Below, piece by piece: positions 33,180 through 41,807 of a DNA stretch of 64,000 bases; positions within the stretch are counted from its first letter, which is position 1, and every line of letters begins with the position of its first letter. The translations under genes were made by a program, and so were the position numbers. The notes below the pieces were generated by a model. That model was not told the origin of the DNA and ran no database searches. It saw only the letters and a program-made list of their open reading frames with translations. The stretch lies in contig JAKQNP010000002.1 in NCBI GenBank assembly GCA_029565675.1, positions 372,001 through 436,000 on the forward strand, in the 5' to 3' direction. Origin of the DNA: a bacterium. Its GTDB lineage: Bacteria; Zhuqueibacterota; Zhuqueibacteria; Residuimicrobiales; Oceaniaggregativiventaceae.

Positions 33180-34949
33180 TTATTTTCCTTGCTGCAATGA
33201 CTCGAATTGTTTCTGCAGGCCGGGCAGCCGCTTGTCGGGCGCCAGGTCGAGCACCACCTTGCCGCTCTTGTCCGGCTGCACAGGCGCAAAACCGAACAGG
33301 GTGTTGCGCTGAAAGTCGCGCACTTCGCAGTAAAACAGCGCCTTGGTTTTTGGCAGGTCGCGGCGCGGGATCTGCACGGTAAAGCGCATGGCGCGGTCGA
33401 TCGTGGTCTGCCAGAACGGCACGCTGCGGTCGAGCGGGTAATCGGGCGTCACCAGATAGAGGGCGATATAGGGCGTCCGGCGGTAGAGCGTGCCGACCCA
33501 GCGGTCGTCGAAAAAGGCGCGGCCGTTGAGCTCGATCTCCACGGTCCACAGATCCGGATCGCTGCGGTTGCCGCTGAACGCCAGGGTTTCGACCGGCGAG
33601 GCGATGTCGACAAAGAGCGGGTCGCGGTCCTGCCAGCGCAGGCCGCCGTCGTGGCTGGTGGTGGTCTGCACGTCGCTGACCAGGCGGATTTCGTTGGGGC
33701 CGTCGCCTTTTTCGATGGTCGCGGCTGGCTCGGGCAGCAGCCAGTTGACCGGCAGCCAGGGACCGAGCGGCTCGAGCGGACGGCGAAAGACCTGCGGGCT
33801 GCGGCCGGCCCAGGCAAAGCGATAGAGGCCGTCCTGCAGTTGCAGGTCCGCGGTGCCGCGGATCGGCACCTGCGGCATGCCGTTGCTGCTGAAGGTCCAG
33901 GTGGCGCCGCCGTCGATCGATTTGTAGACGCCGACGTTGGTGCCTGCCCAGACGATGTCGGCATTTTGCGGGTGCACGGCAAAGGCGCGCGCAAACGGGC
34001 AGGTCAGGCTCTTGCCGAGTTCCTGCCACGACAGGCCGCCGTCGATCGATTTCCAGTTCGAATTGTCGCTGCCGGTATAGAGCACGTTGTGATCCGAGGG
34101 CGCCATGGCCAGGCCGGAGATCAGATAGGCGCCGTAATAGGGCGTGCGGCGCTGCGGCTGCATGCCCAGGCTGATGCTGACCCAGCTCTGGCCGCGGTTG
34201 TGGCTCTTGAACAGCCCCTGGTGATGGGTGCCGACGAAAACGATGTCCGGGTCGTCCGGGTGAAACAGGATCGGGTCCATGCGCCGAAACAAGCCGCCGA
34301 GGGTGTGGTGAATCCAGGTGTCGCCGCCGTCATCGCTGCGGCGGAACCCGCCTTCCCAGCGGCTGCTGAGCAGCACGGTCTGCGGGTGATGCGGGTCGAT
34401 CTCGACTTTCTGGAAGCGGCTGAAGCGGATGTAACTGCGGCGGCCGGAGGACGGCATGGCGTCGCCGAGGGCAACCGCGTAATCAAAGACGTGTTCCCAG
34501 GGCGCGACGCCGACCTCTTTGCAGCGATAGACGCCGTCGCTGGCCAGCACCAGCACCCAGCCGCTGATCTGCGGGTGCACGGCGATGTCGCAGACGTTGG
34601 CGCTGTCGAGGCCGATGAATTTCCAGCTGTCGCCGCGATCGGTCGACATCCACACGCCGCTGTGTTCGCCGCCGGCATAGAGGCGGGTCGGGTCCTGCGG
34701 ATCGAGCTCCACCGAGGTCATGGACTGGTGTTCGGAAAGATCGACCGCCGATCGCCAGAAGTCGCCGCCGTCGTCGCTGATAAAGAGGCCGGCGCCCATG
34801 GTGGCCGCATAGACGCGCTGCGGGTCCTGCGGATCGACGGCCAGAGCCTGGATATAGGCAGAAGACGGGTGATCGGTTTCCTGCGGTTGCGGCAGCGCCG
34901 CGCCCGCCGCCCCCAGCAGCAGGCAGAGGAAGAGGAGTCGTTTGTTCAT
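33180..34949 (-). CDS. Secreted BNR-repeat (sortilin/VPS10-like) protein
   Basis: 589 aa from the ATG at 34949, with AAAGGAA upstream and a signal peptide (MNKRLLFLCLLLGAAGAALPQ). Residues 30-400 are propeller repeats (VYAATMGAGLFISDDGGDFW, VWMSTDRGDSWKFIGLDS, FRRSDDGGDTWIHHT, LFKSHNRGQSWVSI, VYKSIDGGATWTFS) as in GH74-type or VPS10 propellers. The C-terminal 150 residues form a separate beta-rich domain without a T9SS tail. GH74 catalytic Asp residues cannot be placed with confidence. Possible roles are xyloglucan-type glycan cleavage or recognition. Confidence 0.8.
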   Translation of the reverse strand: MNKRLLFLCLLLGAAGAALPQPQETDHPSSAYIQALAVDPQDPQRVYAATMGAGLFISDDGGDFWRSAVDLSEHQSMTSVELDPQDPTRLYAGGEHSGVWMSTDRGDSWKFIGLDSANVCDIAVHPQISGWVLVLASDGVYRCKEVGVAPWEHVFDYAVALGDAMPSSGRRSYIRFSRFQKVEIDPHHPQTVLLSSRWEGGFRRSDDGGDTWIHHTLGGLFRRMDPILFHPDDPDIVFVGTHHQGLFKSHNRGQSWVSISLGMQPQRRTPYYGAYLISGLAMAPSDHNVLYTGSDNSNWKSIDGGLSWQELGKSLTCPFARAFAVHPQNADIVWAGTNVGVYKSIDGGATWTFSSNGMPQVPIRGTADLQLQDGLYRFAWAGRSPQVFRRPLEPLGPWLPVNWLLPEPAATIEKGDGPNEIRLVSDVQTTTSHDGGLRWQDRDPLFVDIASPVETLAFSGNRSDPDLWTVEIELNGRAFFDDRWVGTLYRRTPYIALYLVTPDYPLDRSVPFWQTTIDRAMRFTVQIPRRDLPKTKALFYCEVRDFQRNTLFGFAPVQPDKSGKVVLDLAPDKRLPGLQKQFESLQQGK

Positions 34950-34981
34950 GCGGGGTTCCTTTCGTTTGGGATGAGGGTGTG

Positions 34982-35410
34982 TCAGGCGTTGAGCAACATG
35001 ATAACAAAGGCCAGGCAATAGAGAAAGAGTCCGGCGAGCAGGATCTTGCCGCCGAGGGAATAGGCAAAGGTCTTTTGGTTGCGGCGGCGGATGACCGCGG
35101 CGAGAAAGCGCTCGCTGTCGGGCTGCACCTCGCTGGTGATCCATTTGATGGCCATGACGCGGCTGTAGATCCACACGGCGCTGGCCAGCACCAGGCCGAG
35201 GCCGGCGATGATCAGGACCTGTGCCGGCCGGTTGGTGGCGGCGATCAGGCGGCCGGAAAAACCGGTAATGGTCAGGGTGACGCCGGCCAGGCTGATCAGC
35301 ACCTGGGCGCGCTGATAGAGGATGTTGAGCTGCTTTTCCAGGATATCGACCGCCCGCAGCACGTCGTTGTGGGTCAGGTGCAGGAGCTGTTTGACTTCAT
35401 TTTCGGGCAT
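34982..35410 (-). CDS. Hypothetical membrane protein
   Basis: 142 aa with GAGAGG before the ATG. A soluble helical N-terminus (residues 1-32) is followed by two membrane segments near 35-58 and 63-85, a cytoplasmic-looking stretch (RRRNQKTFAY), and a third membrane helix at 117-140 (ILLAGLFLYCLAFVIMLL). It lies 33 bp upstream of the secreted BNR gene on the same strand and may share its transcript. No family was recognised. Confidence 0.7.
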   Translation of the reverse strand: MPENEVKQLLHLTHNDVLRAVDILEKQLNILYQRAQVLISLAGVTLTITGFSGRLIAATNRPAQVLIIAGLGLVLASAVWIYSRVMAIKWITSEVQPDSERFLAAVIRRRNQKTFAYSLGGKILLAGLFLYCLAFVIMLLNA

Positions 35411-35608
35411 GGAAACCTCTCACATTTCGAATTTCGAAATTCGAATTTCGAATTTTTCCCCTTCGTTTTCTTCGTGGTAAATAAAATCAATATAAACAAA
35501 AACTAATCAGTTCAATTGCCGGAAGATATAAATAAGGTAATAAGGTTGGGATTTAATTGCCAGGATTTTTCTATTAAGGTTGAAAAAAACCGAAAATAAG
35601 GTTTGGCC

Positions 35609-35790
35609 GTCTGCAGGCGATAGATTTTGCATGGTTTGTTGGGCGATTCGTCGCATCTTTTTTTGGTGTTGGCTCTTCCCAAATCGGAACGGGCCGATCG
35701 CTGTGCAGAAAGATCTTAACCTTATTTCCGCTCTTTTTTTCACCTCAGTAGAAAATGGCGCGCCCGCGAATCCCAACCTTATTGCTCTGC
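35609..35790. repeat. 182-bp repeat R1 left of the VapC/Phd pair
   Basis: Directly repeated at 36842-37023, the two copies being the same length and largely identical (for example GGAACGGGCCGATCGCTGTG in both). The right end carries ATCCCAACCTTATT, a perfect inverse of 35539-35552. Confidence 0.85.
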
Positions 35791-35880
35791 TGCGTACCGG
35801 TCCTGCATGATTCAAGAGCCCGCCTGAAGGCGGTACTGCGTACGGCTTGTGCACATTTCGTATGGCGTTGTAGTGTTCTT

Positions 35881-35952
35881 TAACCTTATTTCCGCTCTTT
35901 TTTTCACCTTCGTAGCCAATATCGCCCCCCGACCCCAACCTTATTGCTCTGC
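35881..35952. repeat. Partial copy R3 of the same repeat
   Basis: Covers only the right 70 or so bases of R1/R2: TTAACCTTATTTCCGCTC, a T run, CACC, TCCCAACC-like sequence and TTATTGCTCTGC. Same orientation. Confidence 0.8.
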
Positions 35953-36066
35953 GCTTTGCATCGAGATCGTTGCCTGCGGTCGATACAGTGGGGGCTGCGT
36001 AACTGCATCGGATTCATGTTGGGATTGGCAAATTCTCATCACTACGAAGGGCAAAGTTAATTCGGA

Positions 36067-36285
36067 CTATCTTTGTCTCACCTCATGCAGCAAATCGACG
36101 ATTTCATCTCTCGATAGGACAATATCGATACCTTGCACATCCAGGGGAGAATCGTTTTTTGTGACAGGCTTTATGACAAAGATCGTCCCATCTTTGCGTT
36201 TTACCAAAACCTCGCCAACTTTCTTGGCTTTGTCAAGAACAGAGGCGAAATTTTGTCTTGCCTCAGAATAGGTGTAAATGGTCAT
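36067..36285 (-). CDS. Phd/YefM-type antitoxin
   Basis: 72 aa. MTIYTYSEARQNFASVLDKAKKVGEVLVKRKDGTIFVI is the Phd/YefM DNA-binding fold, and the C-terminal tail (DIVLSRDEIVDLLHEVRQR) is the usual toxin-binding segment. The ATG follows the toxin stop after one base (TAA-A-ATG), with AGAGG as ribosome site inside the toxin end. It should neutralise the VapC next to it and repress the operon. The gene order is reversed, since most such antitoxin genes come first. Confidence 0.88.
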   Translation of the reverse strand: MTIYTYSEARQNFASVLDKAKKVGEVLVKRKDGTIFVIKPVTKNDSPLDVQGIDIVLSRDEIVDLLHEVRQR

Positions 36286-36286
36286 T

Positions 36287-36685
36287 TTAAACCTCTATCG
36301 ATTTGATGCCGATTTTTGTTGCAGCATCGACGAGTCCCTGATCAAGCGAAAGAAGGGGGGATTTATAGGTTTGAGCGCATTCGATAAAATAGGCATCATA
36401 GGCATAGATATCCAGGATTTGTGCCAATTCAACCGATCTGTTCAGATTGACGTCACAAAGCTGGATAGGAATTTTTTCAAAGGCCTCAAGGGCTGAGAAA
36501 GCTTGTTCGAGAGAGATACGATTTCTTTTAAACATTGCCGAGATTGCGTTGCCAATTTCAAAGGGAAGAGAAGAGGGGGCAAGCAAATAAGCCCCCCTGG
36601 TTTTATCGATTAAAACCGGCTTGTGTATTTCGTTTGTTATCACGGCGACCACGATTGAGGTGTCGATTACGATTTTCATAATCAT
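36287..36685 (-). CDS. VapC-type PIN-domain toxin
   Basis: 132 aa. It starts MIMKIVIDTSIVVAVITNE with catalytic Asp8 (Asp6 if translation begins at the second ATG, 36679). It has FEIGNAISAM with the second acidic residue, ILDIYAYDAYFIECAQ with the third, and LLSLDQGL with the fourth, the complete four-acid PIN set. VapC toxins cleave specific RNAs. The gene lies upstream of its antitoxin and is the first gene of a two-gene unit enclosed by 182-bp direct repeats. Confidence 0.9.
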   Translation of the reverse strand: MIMKIVIDTSIVVAVITNEIHKPVLIDKTRGAYLLAPSSLPFEIGNAISAMFKRNRISLEQAFSALEAFEKIPIQLCDVNLNRSVELAQILDIYAYDAYFIECAQTYKSPLLSLDQGLVDAATKIGIKSIEV

Positions 36686-36841
36686 CTCATATTATGTACA
36701 ATTGTACAATTATATTAAAATTCTTGTGAAAATGCAAGTGATTTTTAGACACCTGAGCCTTTCTGTAATCCATCAACACGAGAAAGGTTCAGCTGATCTG
36801 CTGAGATGTGGCTAAATCTTGTAATGGTTCAAATTTGAGTT

Positions 36842-37023
36842 GTCTGCAGATGACAGATTTTGCATGGTTTTTTGGGCGATTCGTTGCATCTTTTTTTTGG
36901 TATTGGTTCTTCCCGAGTCGGAACGGGCCGATCGCTGTGCAGAAAGATCTTAACCTTATTTCCGCTCTTTTTTTCACCTCAGTAGCCAATGCCGTCCCCC
37001 CGATCCCAACCTTATTGCTCTGC
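36842..37023. repeat. 182-bp repeat R2 right of the VapC/Phd pair
   Basis: Direct copy of 35609-35790. It ends 11 bp from the stop codon of the pth gene. The rest of the gap 36686-37034 is AT-rich with no gene. Confidence 0.85.
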
Positions 37024-37034
37024 TTTAAAATCCC

Positions 37035-37601
37035 TCACAGGCAATTGATTTTGTTTGCCGTAACCGGCAACGGTTCGTCGCTCAGCAGCGTCTTTTCCAG
37101 CCTTTGCGCGGCGCAAACGAGAAAGCAATCGAGGTCGTTTTGTTCGCTCTTGCTGAACGGGCTGAGCACATAGTCGGCGGTGTTGCCGCGCACGGGGCGC
37201 GAGATGCCGAGGCGGAAGCGGCTGAAATCGCGGCTGGCCAGGCGCTCGGCGATGGAGCGCAGGCCGTTGTGGCCGGCCAGGCCGCCGCCCCGGCGCCAGG
37301 CGATCCAGCCGAACTCGAGTTCCAGATCGTCGTGCACCACCAGGATCTCTTCCGGCGGGATCTTGAAAAAGTGCGCCGCGCTCTGCACGCTGTCGCCGCT
37401 GCGGTTCATCAGGGTCTGCGGTTTGAGCAGGATGAGGCGGCGGTCGGCAAGGGCGATGGTGCTGGTCAGGCTTTTGAATTTCTCCTGCCAGTTAAGGCGG
37501 CCGCTGAAGGAGAGGTGCGGCTCGACCATCCAGGCGATGTTGTGGCGGGTGTGTGCGTATTCTCTGCCCGGGTTGCCGAGCAGGGCGATGAGGGAGATCA
37601 T
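37035..37601 (-). CDS. pth: Peptidyl-tRNA hydrolase
   Basis: 188 aa from the ATG at 37601, matching the usual length. The frame is open far upstream, antisense to the next gene, but without similarity. It has LLGNPGREYAHTRHN with Asn10 and catalytic His20, PQTLMNRSG with Asn66, VVHDDLELEFG with the conserved Asp91/Asp92, and GGGLAGHNGLRSI with Asn112. It recycles peptidyl-tRNA dropped during translation and is a housekeeping enzyme. It starts 38 bp after the stop of the PurF-like gene and probably shares its transcript. No strong ribosome site is visible. Confidence 0.95.
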   Translation of the reverse strand: MISLIALLGNPGREYAHTRHNIAWMVEPHLSFSGRLNWQEKFKSLTSTIALADRRLILLKPQTLMNRSGDSVQSAAHFFKIPPEEILVVHDDLELEFGWIAWRRGGGLAGHNGLRSIAERLASRDFSRFRLGISRPVRGNTADYVLSPFSKSEQNDLDCFLVCAAQRLEKTLLSDEPLPVTANKINCL

Positions 37602-37639
37602 GGCATGGGTTCCGTTTATGGACCGCCGCGCGGGTTGCC

Positions 37640-39043
37640 TCAGCGGCCGCGGCCGGTCCAGCAAAAGGTGCAGATCTGTTCTTGCGGCAGGCCGATCGCT
37701 TTTATCATGTCCGTCAAATGCTGATAGCGCAGCGTGGTCAGGCCGAGGTGCTGGCGGATGCGGTCGACCATGGCCGCGTAGTCTGCGGTGGTGTGGTCGG
37801 TATAGGCGGTGAAATCGGTGCAGCCGGGGCCCTGCAGCTCTTCGATGGCGCGGCGGGCGGCCAGATCGAGTTCCGAGCGGTTGCGCGACAAATTGAGAAA
37901 CGGGCAGGAAAAGACCAGCGGTGGACAGGCCGGCCGCATGTGCACCGCGGCGGCGCCGTAGCTGAACAGGCGCTGAATGGTTTCGCGCAGCTGGGTGCCG
38001 CGGACGATCGAATCGTCGCAGAACAGCAGGTTTTTTTGGTCGATCAATTCGCGAATCGGGATCAGTTTCATGCGTGCCACCAGGTTGCGGATGGTCTGAT
38101 CCTGCGGCATAAAACTGCGCGGCCAGGTCGGCGTGTATTTGACGAACGGCCGGCAATAGGGCAGATTGGCGGCATTGGCATAGCCGAGGGCGTGCGAGAT
38201 GCCCGAATCCGGGATGCCGGCCACCAGGTCGGGTTTGACGGTGTCGCGTTTGGCCAGACAGGCGCCGCAGCGGTTGCGCACCTGCTCGACGTTCCGGCCT
38301 TCATAGGTCGAGGCCGGATAGCCGTAATAGATCCACAGAAACGCGCAGATTTGCAGCTGTTTGCCGGGCGGCTGCAGCTGTTCAAAGCCGTCGGCGGTCA
38401 GGCGCACGATTTCGCCCGGACCCAGCTCGTAGACCGGCTCGTAGCCGAGATTGGGAAAGGCGCAGGTCTCCACGCCGACGCAATGGCTGTCCGCTTTTTT
38501 GCCGATGATCAGCGGAGTGCGGCCGAGGCGGTCGCGGCTGGCGATGATGCCCTGGCCGGTGAGCAGCAGCATGGAGCAGGCGCCTTCGATCGCCTGCTGG
38601 GCGCTGTGAATGCCCTGGACAAAGCTTTCCTGGCGGTTGATCAGGGTGGCGACCAGCTCGGTTGAGTTGATCTTGCCGCCGCTCATCTCGGAAAAATGGG
38701 TGGTGCGCTGCCTGAAGAGGCGGTCGACCAGCTCGGCCTTGTTGATCAGGCGGCCGGTGGTGGCGATGGCAAAGGTGCCGAGGTGCGAGCCGATGATCAG
38801 CGGCTGGCTGGCGGCGTTGCTGATGCAGCCGATGCCGGTGGAACCGTGGAATTTGGCCAGATCGTCTTCGAATTTGGTGCGAAACGGGCTGTTTTCGATG
38901 TTGTGGATCGAGCGGGTGAAACCGTCGCCGTTTAGAACGGCCATGCCGCCGCGGCGGGTGCCGAGATGGGAGTGATAGTCGGTTCCGTAAAAGAGATCGA
39001 GGACACATTCCTGTTTGGCTGCAACGCCGAATAGACCACCCAT
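37640..39043 (-). CDS. PurF-like amidophosphoribosyltransferase paralogue lacking the catalytic Cys
   Basis: 467 aa with CAGGAG before the ATG. An N-terminal glutaminase-type Ntn fold (1-230) includes YHSHLGTRRGGMA and IHNIENSPFRTKF. A PRPP-binding phosphoribosyltransferase domain follows, with LLFCDDSIVRGT (339-350). Normal PurF begins MCGIFG with Cys as N-terminal nucleophile. Here the start is MGGLFGV, with Gly in place of Cys2. Glutamine-dependent activity should therefore be lost, leaving ammonia-dependent or regulatory use. I recall a Bacteroidota-type PurF paralogue with the same MGGFFG start. The C-terminus QICTFCWTG has two Cys. It is followed directly by pth. Confidence 0.88.
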   Translation of the reverse strand: MGGLFGVAAKQECVLDLFYGTDYHSHLGTRRGGMAVLNGDGFTRSIHNIENSPFRTKFEDDLAKFHGSTGIGCISNAASQPLIIGSHLGTFAIATTGRLINKAELVDRLFRQRTTHFSEMSGGKINSTELVATLINRQESFVQGIHSAQQAIEGACSMLLLTGQGIIASRDRLGRTPLIIGKKADSHCVGVETCAFPNLGYEPVYELGPGEIVRLTADGFEQLQPPGKQLQICAFLWIYYGYPASTYEGRNVEQVRNRCGACLAKRDTVKPDLVAGIPDSGISHALGYANAANLPYCRPFVKYTPTWPRSFMPQDQTIRNLVARMKLIPIRELIDQKNLLFCDDSIVRGTQLRETIQRLFSYGAAAVHMRPACPPLVFSCPFLNLSRNRSELDLAARRAIEELQGPGCTDFTAYTDHTTADYAAMVDRIRQHLGLTTLRYQHLTDMIKAIGLPQEQICTFCWTGRGR

Positions 39044-39222
39044 GGTCGGAAACTCCTGCCTGATTCATTGTGTACCGGGTTCGAGCGGGGCAATGGCAAT
39101 CTGTGCTGCTCGCAAAGGCCGCGGTCGCCGCCAGCAGACGGCGACCGCGATTAGATCGACAATATACGAATAGTTTACAAAAATGGAAAGAATTTGTTGG
39201 AGGGGAAAGATTTCACTGAAGG

Positions 39223-41304
39223 CTATCTCAACAACAACAGCTTTTTCGCCTGGCGGAACCGGGCTGCTTCCAGGGTATAGACATACACTCCACTGGGCAG
39301 GCCGGCAGCATCCCATTCAGTGCGATGTTCCCCTTCGCCGAGCTGCTCAGACACCAAAGTGGCGACCTCCTGTCCCTGCAGATTGTAGATCCTTAAGGTG
39401 GCCTGACAAGAGACCGGCAAGGTGAACGCGATGGTTGTGATAGGATTGAAGGGATTGGGAAAATTTTGTTGCAATGAAAAGTCAGATGGAAATGCAGGTC
39501 GGGAGACCGGCCGCACACCTGTCTCTTCGTTCGGATACAAAGAGATGTCGTCGATGTACCAGTCAGGAAAAGCGGTGGTCGTATCGTTGATAATCCTGAA
39601 ACGAATGCCGATCTCTTCATTGCCTGCACCGCAGAAATCGTTTAAACTGTAATCCATCTTTGCAAAACGCGCTCGCTTGCCGGTGATGGCTTCTCCCACC
39701 TGTTGCCAATTCGCACCCCCGTCGCTGCTGACCTCCACCAGACCGGATTCGTTTTCCTTGAAATTATACACCGTGTAGAAGGACAAATAGGCTTTGCTCA
39801 GACCAGAGAGGTCTACGATAGATACAGCCGTTGCAGCGCTTTCGCTGCAATTGTCCGCCACAGGATTGGATAGGCTGTAAAGACTGCTCTTTCCCGAACG
39901 TCCAAAATAGGTGATACGGCCCCAGCCCGCTTCACAAGACCATTTGGCCATGCCTTTTTCAAAACCTTCAATGAGGTTGATTGCCCTGATTGACGTATGC
40001 AAGGTGTCATTGCCCGGATTCTCGTCACCGGCCATCTCGGTCCAAAAAGCGATGTCATAGAGGCCTGGCTCCAATGGCGGAAGTTCTGCAAAGGTCACTT
40101 CCGTAAACTTTATATCCTGGCCTTTGACAAAGCCAACGGTCTGCAGATCTGAATACAGCACATCACTTCCGGAAACAATCCGACAGGTGACCGCAACATC
40201 GAATGCATCGTTTGTGCCATTGCTGGAGATCTTTGCCTGGGGCAAAGTGCCGAAGCTCAGGGTTGGGATGGAATCCAGGTGCGAAGCCTTGGTGTTGACT
40301 TTCACATCATCGAGATAGAGCCTGCTGGTGGCCAGGCCAACTCTCAAGGGTGTAGAGACTGGTCCACCCGCATACAGCATGGTATACTGCGAACCAGCAA
40401 AAACAACTGTTGGATGAAGCACTCTTCCATACTCCCAAGCTCCTTGCGACCCAAAATCCAAAATGGGATTGCCCTCATATCTTACCCAATCCACACCATT
40501 CGCAGATTCAGCGAGGCCTATTCTGATATCACCCGTTCCGGCAATAGGATGAGAAGCATAATACATTCTAAATTTGTCGCCATTCTTTATTACCGAACCT
40601 GTCCAGTGATCTGCCATCTCCCAGGTGTTCTTGTACTGCGGGCCGCCTGTCAGAACCGGATTGTGCTCAGATTTGGTCCAATTCAATCCATCAACAGAAG
40701 TTGCATAGCCGATTTGGTCACCTGTTCCGGTGCCTTCAGCAGCGTACCACATATGGAATACCTTATCGACCAGAATGACATTGCAGAGAAAAACGTGCTT
40801 CTCGTCCCAGCTGCCGGCAGGCCCGGTTGTCAGGACGGGATTATCCGCATATTTGATCCAGTCGATGCCATCCAGGGAATATGCATAGCCTATTTGTAAT
40901 TTATTCCAACCACCCGTATACCACATGTGATAAACCACTCCATCAAAGAGAACAGAAGGGCCTGTTATCGCATAACCATCCCAGCTTTCCGGTTCCCCCA
41001 GGGTCAGCACCGGATTTGCGGATGATCTTTCCCAGGTGGTGCCGTCTTGCGATGTCGCATAGCCTATTGCATTGCCATAAAGGGTGTTTCTCCGGCCACC
41101 CTCATACCACATTTTGTACAACTCTCCATCATAGAGCAGGCTTGTGGCTCTGATCTCGAATCCTTCCCATGCAGAGGGTTCACTCGCCATCACCGGATTG
41201 CCTTCATACTTGGTCCATTCCAACTGACCGTATGCGCTTGTATGCATGCACAGAACCGCCAGCAAAACCAGAAAAACGCGCAAATGGCTGCAGTCTGTTT
41301 TCAT
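39223..41304 (-). CDS. T9SS cargo with five-bladed glycosidase-like propeller and MAM-like domain
   Basis: 693 aa with AAAAGGAGG before the ATG and a signal peptide (MKTDCSHLRVFLVLLAVLCMHTSAYG). Residues 28-330 contain repeats of the type IGYATSQDGTTWERSSANPVL with MWYEGG/MWYTGG/MWYAAEG strands, the GH43/GH130-type five-bladed propeller seen in many predicted glycosidases. Residues 340-430 are an adhesion-like sandwich. Residues 435-590 are MAM/jelly-roll-like (SYLSFYTVYNF-type strand, DWYIDDISLYP). The tail is LQQNFPNPFNP, LRIYNLQGQEV, PSGVYVYTL, KKLLLLR. Catalytic residues cannot be assigned. Confidence 0.88.
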   Translation of the reverse strand: MKTDCSHLRVFLVLLAVLCMHTSAYGQLEWTKYEGNPVMASEPSAWEGFEIRATSLLYDGELYKMWYEGGRRNTLYGNAIGYATSQDGTTWERSSANPVLTLGEPESWDGYAITGPSVLFDGVVYHMWYTGGWNKLQIGYAYSLDGIDWIKYADNPVLTTGPAGSWDEKHVFLCNVILVDKVFHMWYAAEGTGTGDQIGYATSVDGLNWTKSEHNPVLTGGPQYKNTWEMADHWTGSVIKNGDKFRMYYASHPIAGTGDIRIGLAESANGVDWVRYEGNPILDFGSQGAWEYGRVLHPTVVFAGSQYTMLYAGGPVSTPLRVGLATSRLYLDDVKVNTKASHLDSIPTLSFGTLPQAKISSNGTNDAFDVAVTCRIVSGSDVLYSDLQTVGFVKGQDIKFTEVTFAELPPLEPGLYDIAFWTEMAGDENPGNDTLHTSIRAINLIEGFEKGMAKWSCEAGWGRITYFGRSGKSSLYSLSNPVADNCSESAATAVSIVDLSGLSKAYLSFYTVYNFKENESGLVEVSSDGGANWQQVGEAITGKRARFAKMDYSLNDFCGAGNEEIGIRFRIINDTTTAFPDWYIDDISLYPNEETGVRPVSRPAFPSDFSLQQNFPNPFNPITTIAFTLPVSCQATLRIYNLQGQEVATLVSEQLGEGEHRTEWDAAGLPSGVYVYTLEAARFRQAKKLLLLR

Positions 41305-41807
41305 GTCCGACCTCCTTTTAATGGTAAGTCAGCGGCGTCCCGTCTGACGACGGGGCACTGTTGTGGTCAACTGTTATCGCATCGATAGTCACAGGATCTG
41401 CAATTCAATTCAGAGTAAAGTGGGTTGAATCATCTGCACGCCGAAACCTGAAATATTCAGGCAAATTTTATCAGTCGGCGTGATTCATTTGGAGAACAAC
41501 TGAATTTTTGCGTGCCGCAGAGGGACGGTCGGGAAAAAGGGTCGGTTGGGCAAGTTTCTCAAGAGGGTAATGGAGAGCCCACAAATGGAATTAGGGAATC
41601 CAGCATACCCCGATCACAGGAAGATTCGTCTGGGCGATAAAAAAAATAAAAATAAAAAAGCCCGATCTGGTGGAAAAAATTTTGAAAATGCTGGTTTTAC
41701 CTCAGATCGCGCCGGAGTATTTTTCCCGTCATGCTGCTGCATGCCGGCACCAATGCGATCGGCGGTTTTCTGCCGACTCCAACGGATGTGCTCGATGCTT
41801 AACATTG
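41305..41807. other. Gene-free stretch
   Basis: About 500 bp upstream of the T9SS propeller gene. It contains an A-rich segment near 41640-41680 but no supported gene, RNA or repeat. Confidence 0.5.

Larger units (their letters stand above)
35411..36066. other. Gene-free stretch rich in repeats
   Basis: About 655 bp without a convincing gene. It holds repeat copies R1 (35609-35790) and R3 (35881-35952), and AATAAGGTTGGGAT at 35539-35552, the exact inverse of 35770-35783 at the end of R1. Frames that cross the repeats are low-complexity. Confidence 0.6.

Noticed and set aside
33207-35021. Long plus-strand open frame (604 codons)
   Set aside because: Antisense shadow of the BNR-repeat gene, with low-complexity Ala/Val/Asp composition.
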